A stretch of 64,000 bases of DNA from Burkholderia paludis (GCF_000732615.1 NZ_JPGL01000016.1:1-64000); one strand, 5' to 3'; positions 30,228 to 43,278 are shown, numbered from the stretch's first letter. Notes: a model not told the origin generated them from the sequence alone. A program made the numbers and translations.

Positions 30228-32084
30228 TCATGCGTTGGCGTGGGCGGCCGTTTCGCCGACCAGCGCCCCGAACACCGATGCGCCCTGCTCGGCCGGCGCG
30301 GCGGCCGAGCGGAACACGCCGAACAGTTCGCGCCCGAAGCCGACCTCGTTGTCGGCCTGATGCAGCGGCTGCGCGACCGGGCGCGCTTGCCACTCGGCCT
30401 CGTCGACCGTGATGTCGAGTACACCGGCTTCCGCGTCGATCACGAGTGTATCGCCCGTCTTCACCTTGCCGAGCGGGCCGGCCAGCAGCGCTTCCGGCGA
30501 CACGTGGATCACGGCGGGCACCTTGCCCGACGCGCCCGACATGCGGCCGTCGGTCACCAGCGCGACGTGGAAGCCCTGATCCTGCAGCACGCCGAGCAAC
30601 GGCGTCAAACGATGCAGCTCGGGCATCCCGTTCGCGCGGGCGCCCTGGAAGCGCACCACCGCGACGAAATCGCGCTTCAGCTCGCCGCGATCGAACGCTT
30701 CCTGTACCGCCTCCTGCGAATCGAACACGATCGCGGGCGCCGTCACCTTGCGGTGCTCGGGCGCGACCGCCGAAATCTTGATCACGCCGCGGCCGAGCCG
30801 GCCCTGCATCAGGCGCAGGCCGCCGTCCGGCTGGAACGGGTCGCCGATGCCGCGCAGCACCTTCGGATCGTGGCTCTCGGCCGCGCCGTCGACCCACGTC
30901 AGCTTGCCGTCGATCAGCTTCGGCTCCTTCGTGTAATGCGAAAGCCCGGGGCCGGCAACCGTCGTCACGTCCTCGTGCAGCAGCCCGCCTTCGAGCAGGT
31001 TGCGCACCAGGAACGCCACGCCGCCCGCCGCATGGAAGTGGTTCACGTCGGCCTTGCCGTTCGGGTAGATTTTCGCGAGCAGCGGCACGACGGCCGACAG
31101 CTCGTCGAAGTCGTTCCAGTCGATCAGGACGCCGGCCGCGCGCGCGATCGCGACGAGGTGCAGCGTGTGGTTGGTCGAGCCGCCCGTCGCGAGCAGCGCG
31201 ACGATCCCGTTGACGATCGCCTTCTCGTCGACCACATGACCGATCGGCGTGTAGCGGCCGCGCTCGACGGTCAGGTCGAGCACGCGGCGCGCGGCCTCGG
31301 CCGTCAGCGCGGTGCGCAGCGGCGTGTGCGGATGGACGAATGCCGAACCCGGCAGGTGCAGCCCCATCAGCTCCATCAGCATCTGGTTGCTGTTCGCGGT
31401 GCCGTAGAACGTGCAGGTGCCGTGGCCGTGATACGCGGCCGATTCGGCCTCGAGCAGTGCGTCGCGGCCGACCTGGCCGGTCGCGAACTGCTGGCGGATC
31501 TTCGCCTTGTCGTCGTTCGACAGGCCGCTCGTCATCGGGCCGGCCGGCACGAAGATCGTCGGCAGGTGGCCGAACTGCAGCGCGCCGATCAGGAGGCCCG
31601 GCACGATCTTGTCGCAGATGCCGAGGCAGAGCGCCGCGTCGAACATGTTGTGCGTGAGCGCGATCGCCGTGCCCATCGCGATCGCCTCGCGCGAGAACAG
31701 CGACAGCTCCATCCCCGGATTGCCCTGCGTGACGCCGTCGCACATCGCCGGCACGCCGCCCGCGAACTGCGCGACCCCGCCGTTCTCGCGCGCGGCGGCC
31801 TTGATGATCTCGGGGAAATCCTTGTACGGCGCATGCGCGGACAGCATCTCGTTGTACGAGGACACGATGCCGATGTTCGGCTCGCGAATCGCCTTGATCG
31901 CAAACTTGTCGTTGCCTTCGAGGCCCGCGAAGCCGTGTGCGAGGTTCGCGCACGACAGCGCGCCGCGTGCCGGGAACTTGCCCTGCGCGCCGTCGATGCG
32001 CTGCAGATAGGCGGAACGGGTCGATTGACTGCGGGCGATCACGCGTGCGGTGACCTTTGCCAGAGTGGGGTGCAGCGACGTCAT
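30228..32084 (-). CDS. edd: 6-phosphogluconate dehydratase
   Basis: Edd dehydrates 6-phosphogluconate to KDPG, the committing step of the Entner-Doudoroff route, and is a [4Fe-4S] enzyme. The 618-residue protein has the IlvD/Edd signatures [18 protein letters not shown]-type core, [13 protein letters not shown] and a C-terminal [17 protein letters not shown] at 32084 is preceded by AGGAG; the frame continues to 32147 but that part lacks similarity. Divergent from hexR, with a HexR-type site in its leader. Confidence 0.95.
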   Translation of the reverse strand: MTSLHPTLAKVTARVIARSQSTRSAYLQRIDGAQGKFPARGALSCANLAHGFAGLEGNDKFAIKAIREPNIGIVSSYNEMLSAHAPYKDFPEIIKAAARENGGVAQFAGGVPAMCDGVTQGNPGMELSLFSREAIAMGTAIALTHNMFDAALCLGICDKIVPGLLIGALQFGHLPTIFVPAGPMTSGLSNDDKAKIRQQFATGQVGRDALLEAESAAYHGHGTCTFYGTANSNQMLMELMGLHLPGSAFVHPHTPLRTALTAEAARRVLDLTVERGRYTPIGHVVDEKAIVNGIVALLATGGSTNHTLHLVAIARAAGVLIDWNDFDELSAVVPLLAKIYPNGKADVNHFHAAGGVAFLVRNLLEGGLLHEDVTTVAGPGLSHYTKEPKLIDGKLTWVDGAAESHDPKVLRGIGDPFQPDGGLRLMQGRLGRGVIKISAVAPEHRKVTAPAIVFDSQEAVQEAFDRGELKRDFVAVVRFQGARANGMPELHRLTPLLGVLQDQGFHVALVTDGRMSGASGKVPAVIHVSPEALLAGPLGKVKTGDTLVIDAEAGVLDITVDEAEWQARPVAQPLHQADNEVGFGRELFGVFRSAAAPAEQGASVFGALVGETAAHANA

Positions 32085-32167
32085 GCTGGGCGCTCCTGTA
32101 TGCCGGCCGACACCGGCGGTTGGAATCGTGGGGACGGTCAAGTGCATCGACAGAACGAAGCCAGTCT

Positions 32168-32182
32168 AGTAGAAAAACTACA
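32168..32182. promoter_or_regulatory. HexR-like operator before edd
   Basis: AGTAGAAAAACTACA lies 84 bp upstream of the edd ATG. Reverse-complemented it reads TGTAGTTTTTCTACT, matching the second site near hexR at 13 of 15 positions, and it resembles the known HexR consensus (TGTARTTWWWWTYACA-like). Confidence 0.7.
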
Positions 32183-32310
32183 AGCATGCAATGCAGCTTG
32201 CGTCGTGCCCACGCCTTTTTTCCGCTGAAAACAAGGATATACCTAGTGAAAACCCTGATTTCCACCGATGCCGTCGCACCGACATCGCAACAATGTCGCT
32301 AGTATTTTTA

Positions 32311-32325
32311 TGTAGATTTTCTACA
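32311..32325. promoter_or_regulatory. HexR-like operator before hexR
   Basis: TGTAGATTTTCTACA has perfect TGTAGA/TCTACA arms and lies 53 bp before the hexR start, suggesting autoregulation together with control of edd across the 293-bp gap. Between the two sites the DNA is AT-rich and holds no gene. Confidence 0.75.
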
Positions 32326-32377
32326 ATTCGATTGCGATACACTCGCGCATCCGAACCCGATTCCTGTCTGCCACCCC

Positions 32378-33226
32378 ATGCTGCCTCGCATTGAAGCGAT
32401 CCGCACCGAGTTGCGCCCGTCCGAGCGCAAGCTCGCCGACTACATCCTCGCCGCGCCGCGCGAGGTGCTCGACCTCGCGATGACCGAGTTGTCCACGCGC
32501 GCGGGCGTCAGCCAGCCGACGATCGCGCGGTTCTGCCAGGCGCTCGGCTGCAGCGGCTTTCGCGAATTCAAGATCCGGCTCGCGCAGAGCGTCGCGCCGG
32601 GCGTGTCGTCGGTGTATCGCGACGTCGAGCCCGACGAACCGGCGCCCGGCATCATCGGCAAGGTGTTCGACCGCACCATCGGCGCGCTGATCGAGGTGCG
32701 CAACAGCCTGTCCGCGGGCAGCGTCGCCGAAGCGATCGCGCTGCTGTCGAACGCGTCGCGCATCGAGTTCTACGGCGCCGGCGGCTCGGGCATCGCCGCG
32801 CAGGACATCCAGCACAAGTTCTTCCGGCTCGGCGTGCCGAGCGTCGCGTATTCCGACCCGCATACGTTCTCGATGTCGTCGGCGCTGCTCGGGCCGCACG
32901 ACGTCGTCGTCGCGATCTCGAACACCGGGCGCACGCGCGACATCGTCGACGCCGCGCGCTCCGCGCTCGCGTGCGGCGCGAAAGTCGTCGCGATCACGCA
33001 GAGCCATTCGCCGCTCGCGAAGCTCGCGACGGTCAGCCTCGCGTCGAATGTCGCCGAGGAAACCGACGTGTTCTCGCCGATGACGTCGCGGATGTCGCAT
33101 CTCGCGATCGGCGACATCCTCGCGGTGGGCGTCGCGCTGTCGCGCGGCCCCGCGCTGATGGAGCGTGTCGGCCGCGCGAAGGAAGCGATCACGCGCCGCC
33201 GGATCGACGACGGCACGAAGGATTGA
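32378..33226 (+). CDS. hexR: HexR-type regulator (RpiR family)
   Basis: HexR represses Entner-Doudoroff genes and responds to KDPG through its sugar-phosphate domain. The 282-residue protein has an N-terminal RpiR helix-turn-helix (AGVSQPTIARFCQALGCSGFREFK region, residues 45-68) and a C-terminal SIS domain with FYGAGGSGIAAQD and VVAISNTGRT. Position opposite edd, and two matching operators, support the call. Confidence 0.92.
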   Translation: MLPRIEAIRTELRPSERKLADYILAAPREVLDLAMTELSTRAGVSQPTIARFCQALGCSGFREFKIRLAQSVAPGVSSVYRDVEPDEPAPGIIGKVFDRTIGALIEVRNSLSAGSVAEAIALLSNASRIEFYGAGGSGIAAQDIQHKFFRLGVPSVAYSDPHTFSMSSALLGPHDVVVAISNTGRTRDIVDAARSALACGAKVVAITQSHSPLAKLATVSLASNVAEETDVFSPMTSRMSHLAIGDILAVGVALSRGPALMERVGRAKEAITRRRIDDGTKD

Positions 33227-33254
33227 ACAAATCGCACACCCCGCGCGCAAACGA

Positions 33255-33280
33255 CAACGGCGCCCCGAGGGGCGCCGTTG
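33255..33280. terminator. hairpin between hexR and hemJ
   Basis: CAACGGCGCCCC/GGGGCGCCGTTG forms a 12-base stem with GA loop in the gap between convergent genes. There is no long T-run, so termination efficiency is uncertain. Confidence 0.6.
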
Positions 33281-33319
33281 CGCATGAACCGGCGGCAGGC
33301 ACCCTGCCCGCCGCGCCGC

Positions 33320-33742
33320 TCAGAACGGCTTGATCACGACCAGCGCGACCGCCGCGAGCATGCCGAGCACCGGCAACTCGTTGAACACGCGATACCACTT
33401 GTCCGAGCGCTTGTTTTCGCCGCGCTCGAACACTTTCAGCAGGTGCCCGCAGTACGCGTGGTAGACGATGAGCAGCAGCACGACCGTCACCTTCGCATGG
33501 ATCCAGCCCTGCCCCTGCCCGATGCCGATCGCGAGCCAGAGCCACAACCCGCAGGCCAGCGCCGGCACGGCGATCATCGTCATGAAGCGGAACAGCTTGC
33601 GCGCCATCAGCAGCAGGCGCCGCACGGCGGCCGGATCGGTTTCCATCGCCAGGTTCACGTAGATGCGCGGCAGGTAGAACAGCCCGGCGAACCACGCGGC
33701 GATCAGTACGATATGGAAGGTCTTGACCCAGAGCATTGCCAT
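33320..33742 (-). CDS. hemJ: protoporphyrinogen oxidase HemJ
   Basis: HemJ oxidises protoporphyrinogen IX in many bacteria lacking HemG/HemY. The 140-residue product has four predicted membrane helices and the conserved histidine-bearing segments KTFHIVLIAAWFAGLFYLPR, WIHAKVTVVLLL and YHAYCGHLL, ending in VKPF as in UPF0093 members. It is the last gene of the bamE-to-hemJ direction, 16 bp after proA. Confidence 0.9.
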   Translation of the reverse strand: MAMLWVKTFHIVLIAAWFAGLFYLPRIYVNLAMETDPAAVRRLLLMARKLFRFMTMIAVPALACGLWLWLAIGIGQGQGWIHAKVTVVLLLIVYHAYCGHLLKVFERGENKRSDKWYRVFNELPVLGMLAAVALVVIKPF

Positions 33743-33758
33743 CGGTTGTGCGCCTCGC

Positions 33759-35030
33759 TTACTGACGGCCTTCGCCGTGCCCGAGCACGACGTATTTCAG
33801 CGACGTCAGCCCTTCGAGGCCGACGGGGCCGCGTGCGTGCAGCTTGTCGTTCGAGATGCCGATTTCCGCGCCGAGGCCGAATTCAAAGCCGTCCGCGAAG
33901 CGCGTCGACGCGTTGACCATCACGCTCGCCGAATCGACTTCGCGCAGGAAACGCATCGCGCGGTCGTGATCCTCGGTGACGATCGCGTCGGTGTGATGCG
34001 AGCCGTAGTGGTTGATGTGCTCGATCGCGGCGTCGAGGCCGTCGACGACCTTGATCGCGAGTACCGGCGCGAGATACTCGGTACGCCAGTCTTCGTCGGT
34101 GGCATCGACGAGCGGGCCTACCCCTGCATCGGCGAGCACCGTGCGCGCGGCCGCATCGACGCGCAGCTCGACCTGCTTGTCGCGATACAGCTTGCCGAGC
34201 GGCGGCAGCAGCGTCGCCGCGATCCCGCTCGCGACGAGCAGCGTCTCCATCGTGTTGCAGGTGCCGTAGCGGTGCGTCTTCGCGTTGTCGCAGACGGTCA
34301 GCGCCTTGCCGAGATCGGCGCGATCGTCGACGTACACGTGACAGATGCCGTCGAGATGCTTGATCATCGGCACGCGCGCCTCGTTGATCAGGCGCTCGAT
34401 CAGGCTCTTGCCGCCGCGCGGCACGATCACGTCGACGTATTCGGTCATCGTGATCAGCTTGCCGACCGCCGCACGATCGGCGGTTGCGACGACCTGCACC
34501 GCGTCCTGCGGCAGGCCGGCCGCCTCGAGCCCCTCGCCGATCAGCTTCGCGAGCGCCGTGTTCGATTCGAGCGCTTCGGAGCCGCCGCGCAGGATCGTCG
34601 CGTTGCCCGACTTCAGGCACAGCGCGGCCGCGTCGATCGTCACGTTCGGGCGCGATTCGTAAATGATGCCGATCACGCCGAGCGGCACGCGCATCTGGCC
34701 GACCTGGATCCCGCTCGGGCGGAACTTGAGGTTGCCGATTTCGCCCACCGGATCGGCCAGCGACGCGACCTGGCGCAAGCCTTCGACCATCGTCGTCAGT
34801 GCCTTGTCCGACAGCGTCAGGCGGTCGACGAACGCCGCATCGAGCCCCTTTTCACGGGCGCGGGCGACGTCGCGCGCATTCGCGTCCTTCAGCACCTGCG
34901 CGTCGCGTTCGATCGCGCGGGCCACGGCGTCGAGCGCCGCGTTCTTCGCGGCCGTGCTGGCGCGCGCCATCGCGCGGGATGCGTGCCGGGCGCGACGGCC
35001 CAGGTCGGTCATGTACTGATCGATATCCAT
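33759..35030 (-). CDS. proA: glutamate-5-semialdehyde dehydrogenase
   Basis: ProA reduces gamma-glutamyl phosphate in proline synthesis. The 423-residue protein has the aldehyde-dehydrogenase fold with the catalytic cysteine in [10 protein letters not shown] and glutamate-rich GLGAEIGIS near the end. ATG at 35030 ([15 protein letters not shown]) is the family start; the longer frame to 35066 is not needed. proB is not in this window. Confidence 0.95.
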   Translation of the reverse strand: MDIDQYMTDLGRRARHASRAMARASTAAKNAALDAVARAIERDAQVLKDANARDVARAREKGLDAAFVDRLTLSDKALTTMVEGLRQVASLADPVGEIGNLKFRPSGIQVGQMRVPLGVIGIIYESRPNVTIDAAALCLKSGNATILRGGSEALESNTALAKLIGEGLEAAGLPQDAVQVVATADRAAVGKLITMTEYVDVIVPRGGKSLIERLINEARVPMIKHLDGICHVYVDDRADLGKALTVCDNAKTHRYGTCNTMETLLVASGIAATLLPPLGKLYRDKQVELRVDAAARTVLADAGVGPLVDATDEDWRTEYLAPVLAIKVVDGLDAAIEHINHYGSHHTDAIVTEDHDRAMRFLREVDSASVMVNASTRFADGFEFGLGAEIGISNDKLHARGPVGLEGLTSLKYVVLGHGEGRQ

Positions 35031-35183
35031 CGTGTGACTCGAGAAGCGAGCCGCGCGGAGCGGCATGAATTCGTGGGGAAGCGCGGGGCGGCCATTCGGC
35101 GGGTAAGGCGGCAGGATGGCCGCGCCGACTATCGAAGCATTGTAAGCGGGTTGCGCAGCGTGCGCTGAAGGCCCGAACGGGAC

Positions 35184-36278
35184 TTAACGCCGCACGCGAC
35201 CCGCGGTCGGCGGTCGTTCGCCGCGGGCACCGGCCACCGTCATCGCGAGCTGAAACAGGCCGTCCCACGGATCGGGCGGCGGCTCGTCCTGCGTGCGGCG
35301 CCCCGGCATGACGGCCGTGAGCCCCTTGACCTGCCGGTCGAGCTTCGCGGCGAACGCGAGCGCCTTCTCGAGCCCGCCTTCCGACACGCGGTTCAGCGCG
35401 GGGCCGATCAGCCGCTCGCGCGGCCCCCATACGCGGTTCTCGCGCAGCAGCGTCGCCAGCGGCTTGCCGGCCGTCGTGCCGCGCTTGATCCGCAGCAGCG
35501 TGCGCAATTCCTCGACAACGGCCCACATCACGAGCACGATCGCCTCGCCCTCGCCCTTCAGCCCGTCGATCATCCGCGCGAGCCGCGCAGCATCGCCGGC
35601 GAGCATCGCCTCGTTCAGCTTGAACACGTCGTAGCGCGCGACGTTCAGCACCGCGTCGTGCACCAGCTCGAACGACAGCGCGCCCTGCGGATACAGCAGC
35701 CCGAGCTTCTGGATTTCCTGATGCGCGGCGAGCAGGTTGCCTTCGACACGCTCGGCGATGAACTGCAGCGCGCGGCGCCCGTCCTCGCCAGGCGCGGCCC
35801 GCTGGCCCTGCAGCGCGAGACGCTGGCCGATCCAGTTCGGCAACTGCGCGCGGTCGACCGGATCGATCTTCAGCGCGACGCCGCCGTTCTGCAGCGCGGT
35901 GAACCACGCGGATTTCTGCGTCGCCGCGTCGAGGCGCGGCAACGTGACGAGCATCAGCGCGTCGGGGTTGGGCGTGGCCGCGAGCGTCTTCAGCGCATCG
36001 GCGCCTTCCTTGCCGGGCTTGCCCGACGGAATGCGCAGCTCGATCAGCTGGCGCTCGCCGAACAGCGACATCGCCTGGGTCGCGCCGAGCAGCACGCTCC
36101 AGTCGAAGCCGCGCTCGACCGTATGCACCGAACGTTCGGTGAAGCCGGCCGCGCGTGCGGCCGCGCGAATGCGGTCGCACGCCTCCTGCGCGAGCAGCGG
36201 CTCGTCGCCGTAGACGGTATAGAGCCCCGCCACCCCCTTCGCGAGGTGCGGCTCCAGCGCATCAAGTCGCAGTTGCAT
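35184..36278 (-). CDS. holA: DNA polymerase III subunit delta
   Basis: HolA is the wrench of the clamp loader that opens the beta clamp. The 364-residue protein shows the expected weakly conserved core: GLYTVYGDEPLLAQEA near the N-terminus, the helical WIGQRLALQG region, and GNLLAAHQEIQKLGLLYP. A Pro-rich tail ends it. It follows lptE by 17 bp, the usual leuS-lptE-holA order. Confidence 0.93.
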   Translation of the reverse strand: MQLRLDALEPHLAKGVAGLYTVYGDEPLLAQEACDRIRAAARAAGFTERSVHTVERGFDWSVLLGATQAMSLFGERQLIELRIPSGKPGKEGADALKTLAATPNPDALMLVTLPRLDAATQKSAWFTALQNGGVALKIDPVDRAQLPNWIGQRLALQGQRAAPGEDGRRALQFIAERVEGNLLAAHQEIQKLGLLYPQGALSFELVHDAVLNVARYDVFKLNEAMLAGDAARLARMIDGLKGEGEAIVLVMWAVVEELRTLLRIKRGTTAGKPLATLLRENRVWGPRERLIGPALNRVSEGGLEKALAFAAKLDRQVKGLTAVMPGRRTQDEPPPDPWDGLFQLAMTVAGARGERPPTAGRVRR

Positions 36279-36294
36279 CGATGCGTGCGCCCGA

Positions 36295-36846
36295 TCAGAG
36301 CGGCGGCGGCGGCAGCGGCGCGCGCGGCCAGACGCCCGGCACCACGTCTTCCGGCGCCGGCGTCAGCGAGTGGACGATCGCGAGACGCCGCATCAGCTGG
36401 TCGACCGCGTCGTTCTGCATGTCGCCATACAGGATGTCGGCTTCCTGCGCCTTCGCGTTCGTGTACTGGTCGCTGTACGTCATCGCGCGATTCAGCGCGA
36501 TCACGCTCGTCGGGATCAGCACGGTGCCGTCCTTGCTCGTCAACGTGTAGTTCAGCGTATAGAACAGTGCATATTCCTGCGCCGAGCCGAACTTGTTGAG
36601 CGTCAGCGTGTTCTGGTTGCGCGCCTCCCACATGCGCAGCACGGCATCGGCGCCGTCCGCCGACTTGACGATCTTCGTGTCGCTGCCGGCCTCGACGAGG
36701 CGCACGAGCCGCGCCTCGACGGGGGCCGGCGCGCCGACCACCAGCAAGTGCTTGAACGCGTAATTCTGCTGGCCACGCAACTGGAAGCCGCATGCCGACA
36801 GCGCAACCGCGCTGCCGACGAGCATCAAAAACGATCTGCGGATCAC
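36295..36846 (-). CDS. lptE: LPS-assembly lipoprotein LptE
   Basis: LptE is the outer-membrane lipoprotein plug of the LptDE translocon that inserts LPS. The start is GTG at 36846, with AAGGAG five bases upstream; the frame is open far upstream inside leuS. The 183-residue precursor has a signal peptide ending in the lipobox LSAC (Cys19), then GFQLRGQ, the hallmark of this otherwise variable family. A Pro-rich tail ends the protein. Confidence 0.93.
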   Translation of the reverse strand: MIRRSFLMLVGSAVALSACGFQLRGQQNYAFKHLLVVGAPAPVEARLVRLVEAGSDTKIVKSADGADAVLRMWEARNQNTLTLNKFGSAQEYALFYTLNYTLTSKDGTVLIPTSVIALNRAMTYSDQYTNAKAQEADILYGDMQNDAVDQLMRRLAIVHSLTPAPEDVVPGVWPRAPLPPPPL

Positions 36847-36884
36847 CTTCGCTCCTTCTGGGTACGTCGGAAGGCCGGCGGCCG

Positions 36885-39769
<2,885 letters not shown>

Positions 39770-40231
39770 TCAGCGATTCGCCGGCACGGCGGCCGGTGCG
39801 GCGGAACCGCCCGCCTGCGGCGGCACGTCGGTCACGAAGCCGATCCGCGTGAGGCCCGCCGCCTGCGCGGCGCCCATCACCTGCGCGATCACGTCGTAGC
39901 GCGTCGCGCGCGACGCGCGCAGCCGCAACTCGGGCGGCGCGCCGCCCGCGGCGGCGGCCCGGAAGCGCGCGGGCAGCGCGTCGAGCGCCACCGGCGCGTC
40001 GTCCCAGTACAGCTTGCCCGCGTCGTCGATCGACAACGTGACGGATTGCGGCGTATCGCGCGCGACGCCGGCCGCGACCTTCGGCAGGTCGAGCCGGATC
40101 GCATGCGTCATCAGCGGCGCGGTGATGATGAAGATGACGAGCAGCACGAGCATCACGTCGATCAGCGGAGTCATGTTGATCTCCGCCATCGGCGCGGACG
40201 TCTTGTGGTGCTCGAGCCCGCCGAATGCCAT
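39770..40231 (-). CDS. exbD: ExbD/TolR family biopolymer transport protein
   Basis: The 153-residue protein has an N-terminal cytoplasmic tail, one membrane helix (MTPLIDVMLVLLVIFIITAP) with the conserved Asp, and a periplasmic domain. With ExbB it uses proton flow to energise TonB. A Pro/Ala-rich tail extends the C-terminus. It follows exbB by 24 bp; no tonB is nearby, so TonB- versus Tol-type use rests on the pairing with exbB alone. Confidence 0.88.
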   Translation of the reverse strand: MAFGGLEHHKTSAPMAEINMTPLIDVMLVLLVIFIITAPLMTHAIRLDLPKVAAGVARDTPQSVTLSIDDAGKLYWDDAPVALDALPARFRAAAAGGAPPELRLRASRATRYDVIAQVMGAAQAAGLTRIGFVTDVPPQAGGSAAPAAVPANR

Positions 40232-40255
40232 GGTCGTTCCTCCCGGACGGGCGCG

Positions 40256-40924
40256 TCAGGCGCCCTGCGCGCACACGAACACGTGCAGGTCGCGCGCGAA
40301 GCCGTCGAGCTCCTCGGCGAGCTGCCGCACGAGCCGGCCGAGGATGTTGTAGGCCAGCACCGCGGGAATCGCGACGACGAGCCCGAACGCGGTCATGATC
40401 AGCGCCTCGCCGACCGGCCCCGCGACGTTCTCGATCTGCGCCTGCCCGCTCGCGGCGATGCTGCCGAGCGCGTGGTAGATGCCCCACACGGTGCCGAGCA
40501 GCCCGACGAACGGCGCGGTGCTGCCGATCGACGCGAGCAGCACCTGGCCGAATTCGAGCCGCCGCTGCGAACGCAGCATCGCGTGCCGCAGCGCCCGCAG
40601 CACGCGTTCGCCGCGCTCGACGCGGGCGGCCAGCGCGGCCGGGTCGTGGTCGTCGGCCGCATCGCGCGCGGCTTCGGCGAGCGGCACGAACACGCGCTCG
40701 CGATCGGCGCCGGCCAGCGCGGCAATGCCCGCGTCGAGGGACGGCGCGCGCCAGAACGCGGCGAGCGCGCGCGGCCCCTGCCGCTTCGCACGGACCAGCA
40801 GCCAGGCTTTCATGAACAGGAAGCACCAGCTGGCGATGGACATCGCCAGCAGCACATAGGCGACGGCGTGCGTGATCGCATCGCCGCTTTCGAGGTAGTG
40901 GACAACGCCGGTGGGAATCGCCAT
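40256..40924 (-). CDS. exbB: MotA/TolQ/ExbB proton channel protein
   Basis: The 222-residue protein has three membrane helices and the family core STAPFVGLLGTVWGIYHALGSIAAS followed by GEALIMTAFGLVVAIPAVLAYN, which line the proton path. It pairs with exbD downstream and lies 18 bp after dapB, a gene arrangement seen in beta-proteobacteria. Confidence 0.9.
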   Translation of the reverse strand: MAIPTGVVHYLESGDAITHAVAYVLLAMSIASWCFLFMKAWLLVRAKRQGPRALAAFWRAPSLDAGIAALAGADRERVFVPLAEAARDAADDHDPAALAARVERGERVLRALRHAMLRSQRRLEFGQVLLASIGSTAPFVGLLGTVWGIYHALGSIAASGQAQIENVAGPVGEALIMTAFGLVVAIPAVLAYNILGRLVRQLAEELDGFARDLHVFVCAQGA

Positions 40925-40942
40925 CGGAGTTTCCCCGTGGGC

Positions 40943-41740
40943 TCAGCGCAGGCCGAGCACGTCCTGCATGTCGAACAGGCCGGCGCCGCGCGCCGACAGG
41001 AAGCGGACCGCACGCAGCGCGCCCTGCGCGTACGACACGCGGCTCGACGACTTGTGCGTGATCTCGATGCGCTCGCCGATCCCGGCGAACAGCACGGTGT
41101 GATCGCCGACGATGTCGCCGCCGCGCACCGCGGCAAAGCCGATCGACGACGGATCGCGCTCGCCCGTCACGCCGTGGCGGCCGTACACCGCGCAATCGTC
41201 GAGCGTGCGCCCGAGCGCGCCGGCGACGGCCTCACCCATCATCAGCGCGGTGCCCGACGGCGCATCGACCTTGTGGCGGTGATGCGCCTCGATGATCTCG
41301 ATGTCGTAGCCGTGCGAGAAATGCTTGGCCGCGAATTCGAGCAGCTTCAGCGTGACGTTCACGCCGACGCTCATGTTCGCCGCGAATACGATGCCGATCC
41401 TGGCCGCGGCGGCCTGCAGCCCGGCCTTCTGCTCGGCGGTGAAGCCGGTCGTGCCGATCACGAGCCGCACGTCGTGGCGCAGCGCGGCCTCGATGTGCGC
41501 CATCGTGCCTTCCGGACGCGTGAAATCGATCAGGTAATCGGCCTGCGCGAACACGGCGTCGAGGTCGGCGGTCAGCTTGACCCCGGTTTCCTTGCCGAGG
41601 AACGCGCCGGCGTCCTGGCCGAGGAACGGCGAATCGGCACGGTCGAGCGCGCCGACGAGCTGCGCGTCGGCATCGTTGAGAACGGCTTCGATCAGCATCC
41701 GGCCCATTCGGCCCGATGCGCCGGCAATCGCAATCTTCAT
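40943..41740 (-). CDS. dapB: 4-hydroxy-tetrahydrodipicolinate reductase
   Basis: DapB catalyses the second step of the lysine/diaminopimelate pathway. The 265-residue protein has the nucleotide-binding GASGRMGR at 7-14, TRPEGTMAH, and the active-site [19 protein letters not shown] at 41740 is the family start. It follows bamE and precedes exbB. Confidence 0.96.
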   Translation of the reverse strand: MKIAIAGASGRMGRMLIEAVLNDADAQLVGALDRADSPFLGQDAGAFLGKETGVKLTADLDAVFAQADYLIDFTRPEGTMAHIEAALRHDVRLVIGTTGFTAEQKAGLQAAAARIGIVFAANMSVGVNVTLKLLEFAAKHFSHGYDIEIIEAHHRHKVDAPSGTALMMGEAVAGALGRTLDDCAVYGRHGVTGERDPSSIGFAAVRGGDIVGDHTVLFAGIGERIEITHKSSSRVSYAQGALRAVRFLSARGAGLFDMQDVLGLR

Positions 41741-41794
41741 GGCTTTCTACACGACAGGTCTAAAGGCGGGCGGCGCATGCCGCCCGGTTCCCGC

Positions 41795-42607
41795 TTACTG
41801 CGACTGGGCCGGCGCGGTGATCGGCTGGTTCTGCAGCGTGTCCGAGCCTTGCGGGCCGACCGGCTGCGCCGCGTCGCTCGACGTGTTCGGCTGCGGCGGA
41901 CGGTGGAACTGGAACTGCGGCTGGATCGCCGGCACGGCGCCCGGCGGCTGGCCGCCCGGCACCGGCGCGCCGCTGGAAGCCTGCGTCGACGGCGTGAACC
42001 GGCGCGCGGCCGCGGTCTGCCCGGACACCTGGTTGGTCGCGCGGTTGGCCGCGCGCGCCGCCTGCTCGTTCGCGTCCTGGCCGGCCGCAGCGGCCGCGTC
42101 GGACGGGCCGGCGACGGCCTCCGGCGCCGGCGCGCTCGCCGCTTGCGCGGCGCTCGCGGCGGCGGCAGCCTCGGCGGCCTTCTTCGCCGCCGCGGCCGCC
42201 TTCGCCTTCTTGCCGCCGCGGTCGCCGTCGATGTCGGCCAGCAGGTCGAGTTCCGAAGGCAGGTTGTCCGCCCCCGTCCAGCCCGCGACGCGATCGCCCA
42301 CGAACGTCACGACGAGGTCGCGCTGCTGGACGACGGCGGTCGAGCCGCGCTTGAAGTAGAACAGGTAATCCCAGCGGTCGGCATGGAACATGTCCGCCAG
42401 CAGCGGCGTGCCGAGCAGCGTGCGCACCTGCTCGCGCGACATGCCGACCTGCAGCTGCGCGGCCTTCTCCTGCGACACGAAGTTGCCTTGCACGACGGTA
42501 ATCCGGTAAGGGGTGATGCTCTGCGCGATGCGCTGCGTCACGCTGTCGTACGACGAACAACCAGCCAGCGCGGCAACGGCGGCGGCAGCGATGATGACAC
42601 TCCGCAT
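41795..42607 (-). CDS. bamE: BamE lipoprotein with long C-terminal extension
   Basis: BamE is a lipoprotein of the beta-barrel assembly machine. The precursor has a signal peptide ending in LAGC (Cys17) and the SmpA/OmlA core (QGNFVSQEKAAQLQVGMSREQVRTLLGTPL). E. coli BamE is about 113 residues; here the BamE core ends near residue 115 and is followed by an Ala/Lys-rich helix and an Ala/Pro/Gln-rich tail to residue 270. GAGGAG precedes the ATG. Divergent from fur. Confidence 0.92.
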   Translation of the reverse strand: MRSVIIAAAAVAALAGCSSYDSVTQRIAQSITPYRITVVQGNFVSQEKAAQLQVGMSREQVRTLLGTPLLADMFHADRWDYLFYFKRGSTAVVQQRDLVVTFVGDRVAGWTGADNLPSELDLLADIDGDRGGKKAKAAAAAKKAAEAAAAASAAQAASAPAPEAVAGPSDAAAAAGQDANEQAARAANRATNQVSGQTAAARRFTPSTQASSGAPVPGGQPPGAVPAIQPQFQFHRPPQPNTSSDAAQPVGPQGSDTLQNQPITAPAQSQ

Positions 42608-42747
42608 GCGGCTCCTCTGAAAGTGCGAAAGAGATTCTGGAATCATTTCCCTCACCGTGCAGGCCCGTGGCAGGCCGCGCGTGTTTCTGGAACGGCGAAA
42701 AGCCGGTAACATTGAAGCCCTGCATTGTACTCTAGGGATGCCTAGCC

Positions 42748-43176
42748 ATGACCAATCCGACGGATCTCAAGAATATCGGGCTAAAGGCCACCCTACCGCG
42801 CCTGAAGATTCTCGAGATCTTCCAGCAGAGCCCCGTGCGCCACCTGACGGCCGAAGACGTCTACCGGAACCTGCTCAACGAGCAGCTCGACATCGGGCTC
42901 GCGACCGTCTACCGCGTGCTCACGCAGTTCGAGCAGGCCGGCCTGCTCTCGCGCAGCAACTTCGAATCCGGCAAGGCCGTGTTCGAGCTGAACGAGGGCT
43001 CGCACCACGACCACCTCGTGTGCCTCGATTGCGGCCGCGTCGAGGAATTCTTCGATCCCGAGATCGAAAGCCGCCAGCAGGCGATCGCGAAGGAGCGCGG
43101 CTTCCGGCTCCAGGAGCACTCGCTCGCGATGTACGGCTCCTGCACGACCGAGAACTGCCCGCACCGCAAGCACTGA
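42748..43176 (+). CDS. fur: ferric uptake regulator Fur
   Basis: Fur represses iron-uptake genes when loaded with Fe2+. The 142-residue protein has an N-terminal winged helix, HHDH at 86-89, and the two zinc cysteine pairs CLDC (92/95) and C132/C137 near the end. Length is standard. Divergent from bamE, the usual beta-proteobacterial context. A hairpin terminator follows. Confidence 0.97.
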   Translation: MTNPTDLKNIGLKATLPRLKILEIFQQSPVRHLTAEDVYRNLLNEQLDIGLATVYRVLTQFEQAGLLSRSNFESGKAVFELNEGSHHDHLVCLDCGRVEEFFDPEIESRQQAIAKERGFRLQEHSLAMYGSCTTENCPHRKH

Positions 43177-43198
43177 ACCGGCGCGACCCGCGCATGCG

Positions 43199-43241
43199 AC
43201 ACGGCCCGGCCGGCATCTCGCCGCCCGGGCCGTGTACTTTT
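43199..43241. terminator. fur terminator
   Basis: ACACGGCCCGG (43199-43209) pairs with CCGGGCCGTGT (43225-43235), followed by ACTTTT on the plus strand, between fur and allA. Confidence 0.7.
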
Positions 43242-43278
43242 CCGGCTCCCGCCTGCCGCGCGGGATCGCCGGCAATGC

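Noticed and set aside
26683-32325. TetR operator and HexR sites as one shared motif because both contain TTCTACA
   Set aside because: Half-site orientation and spacing differ (TTCTACA-N-TGTAGAA versus TGTAGA-N3-TCTACA), and they lie by different regulator families.
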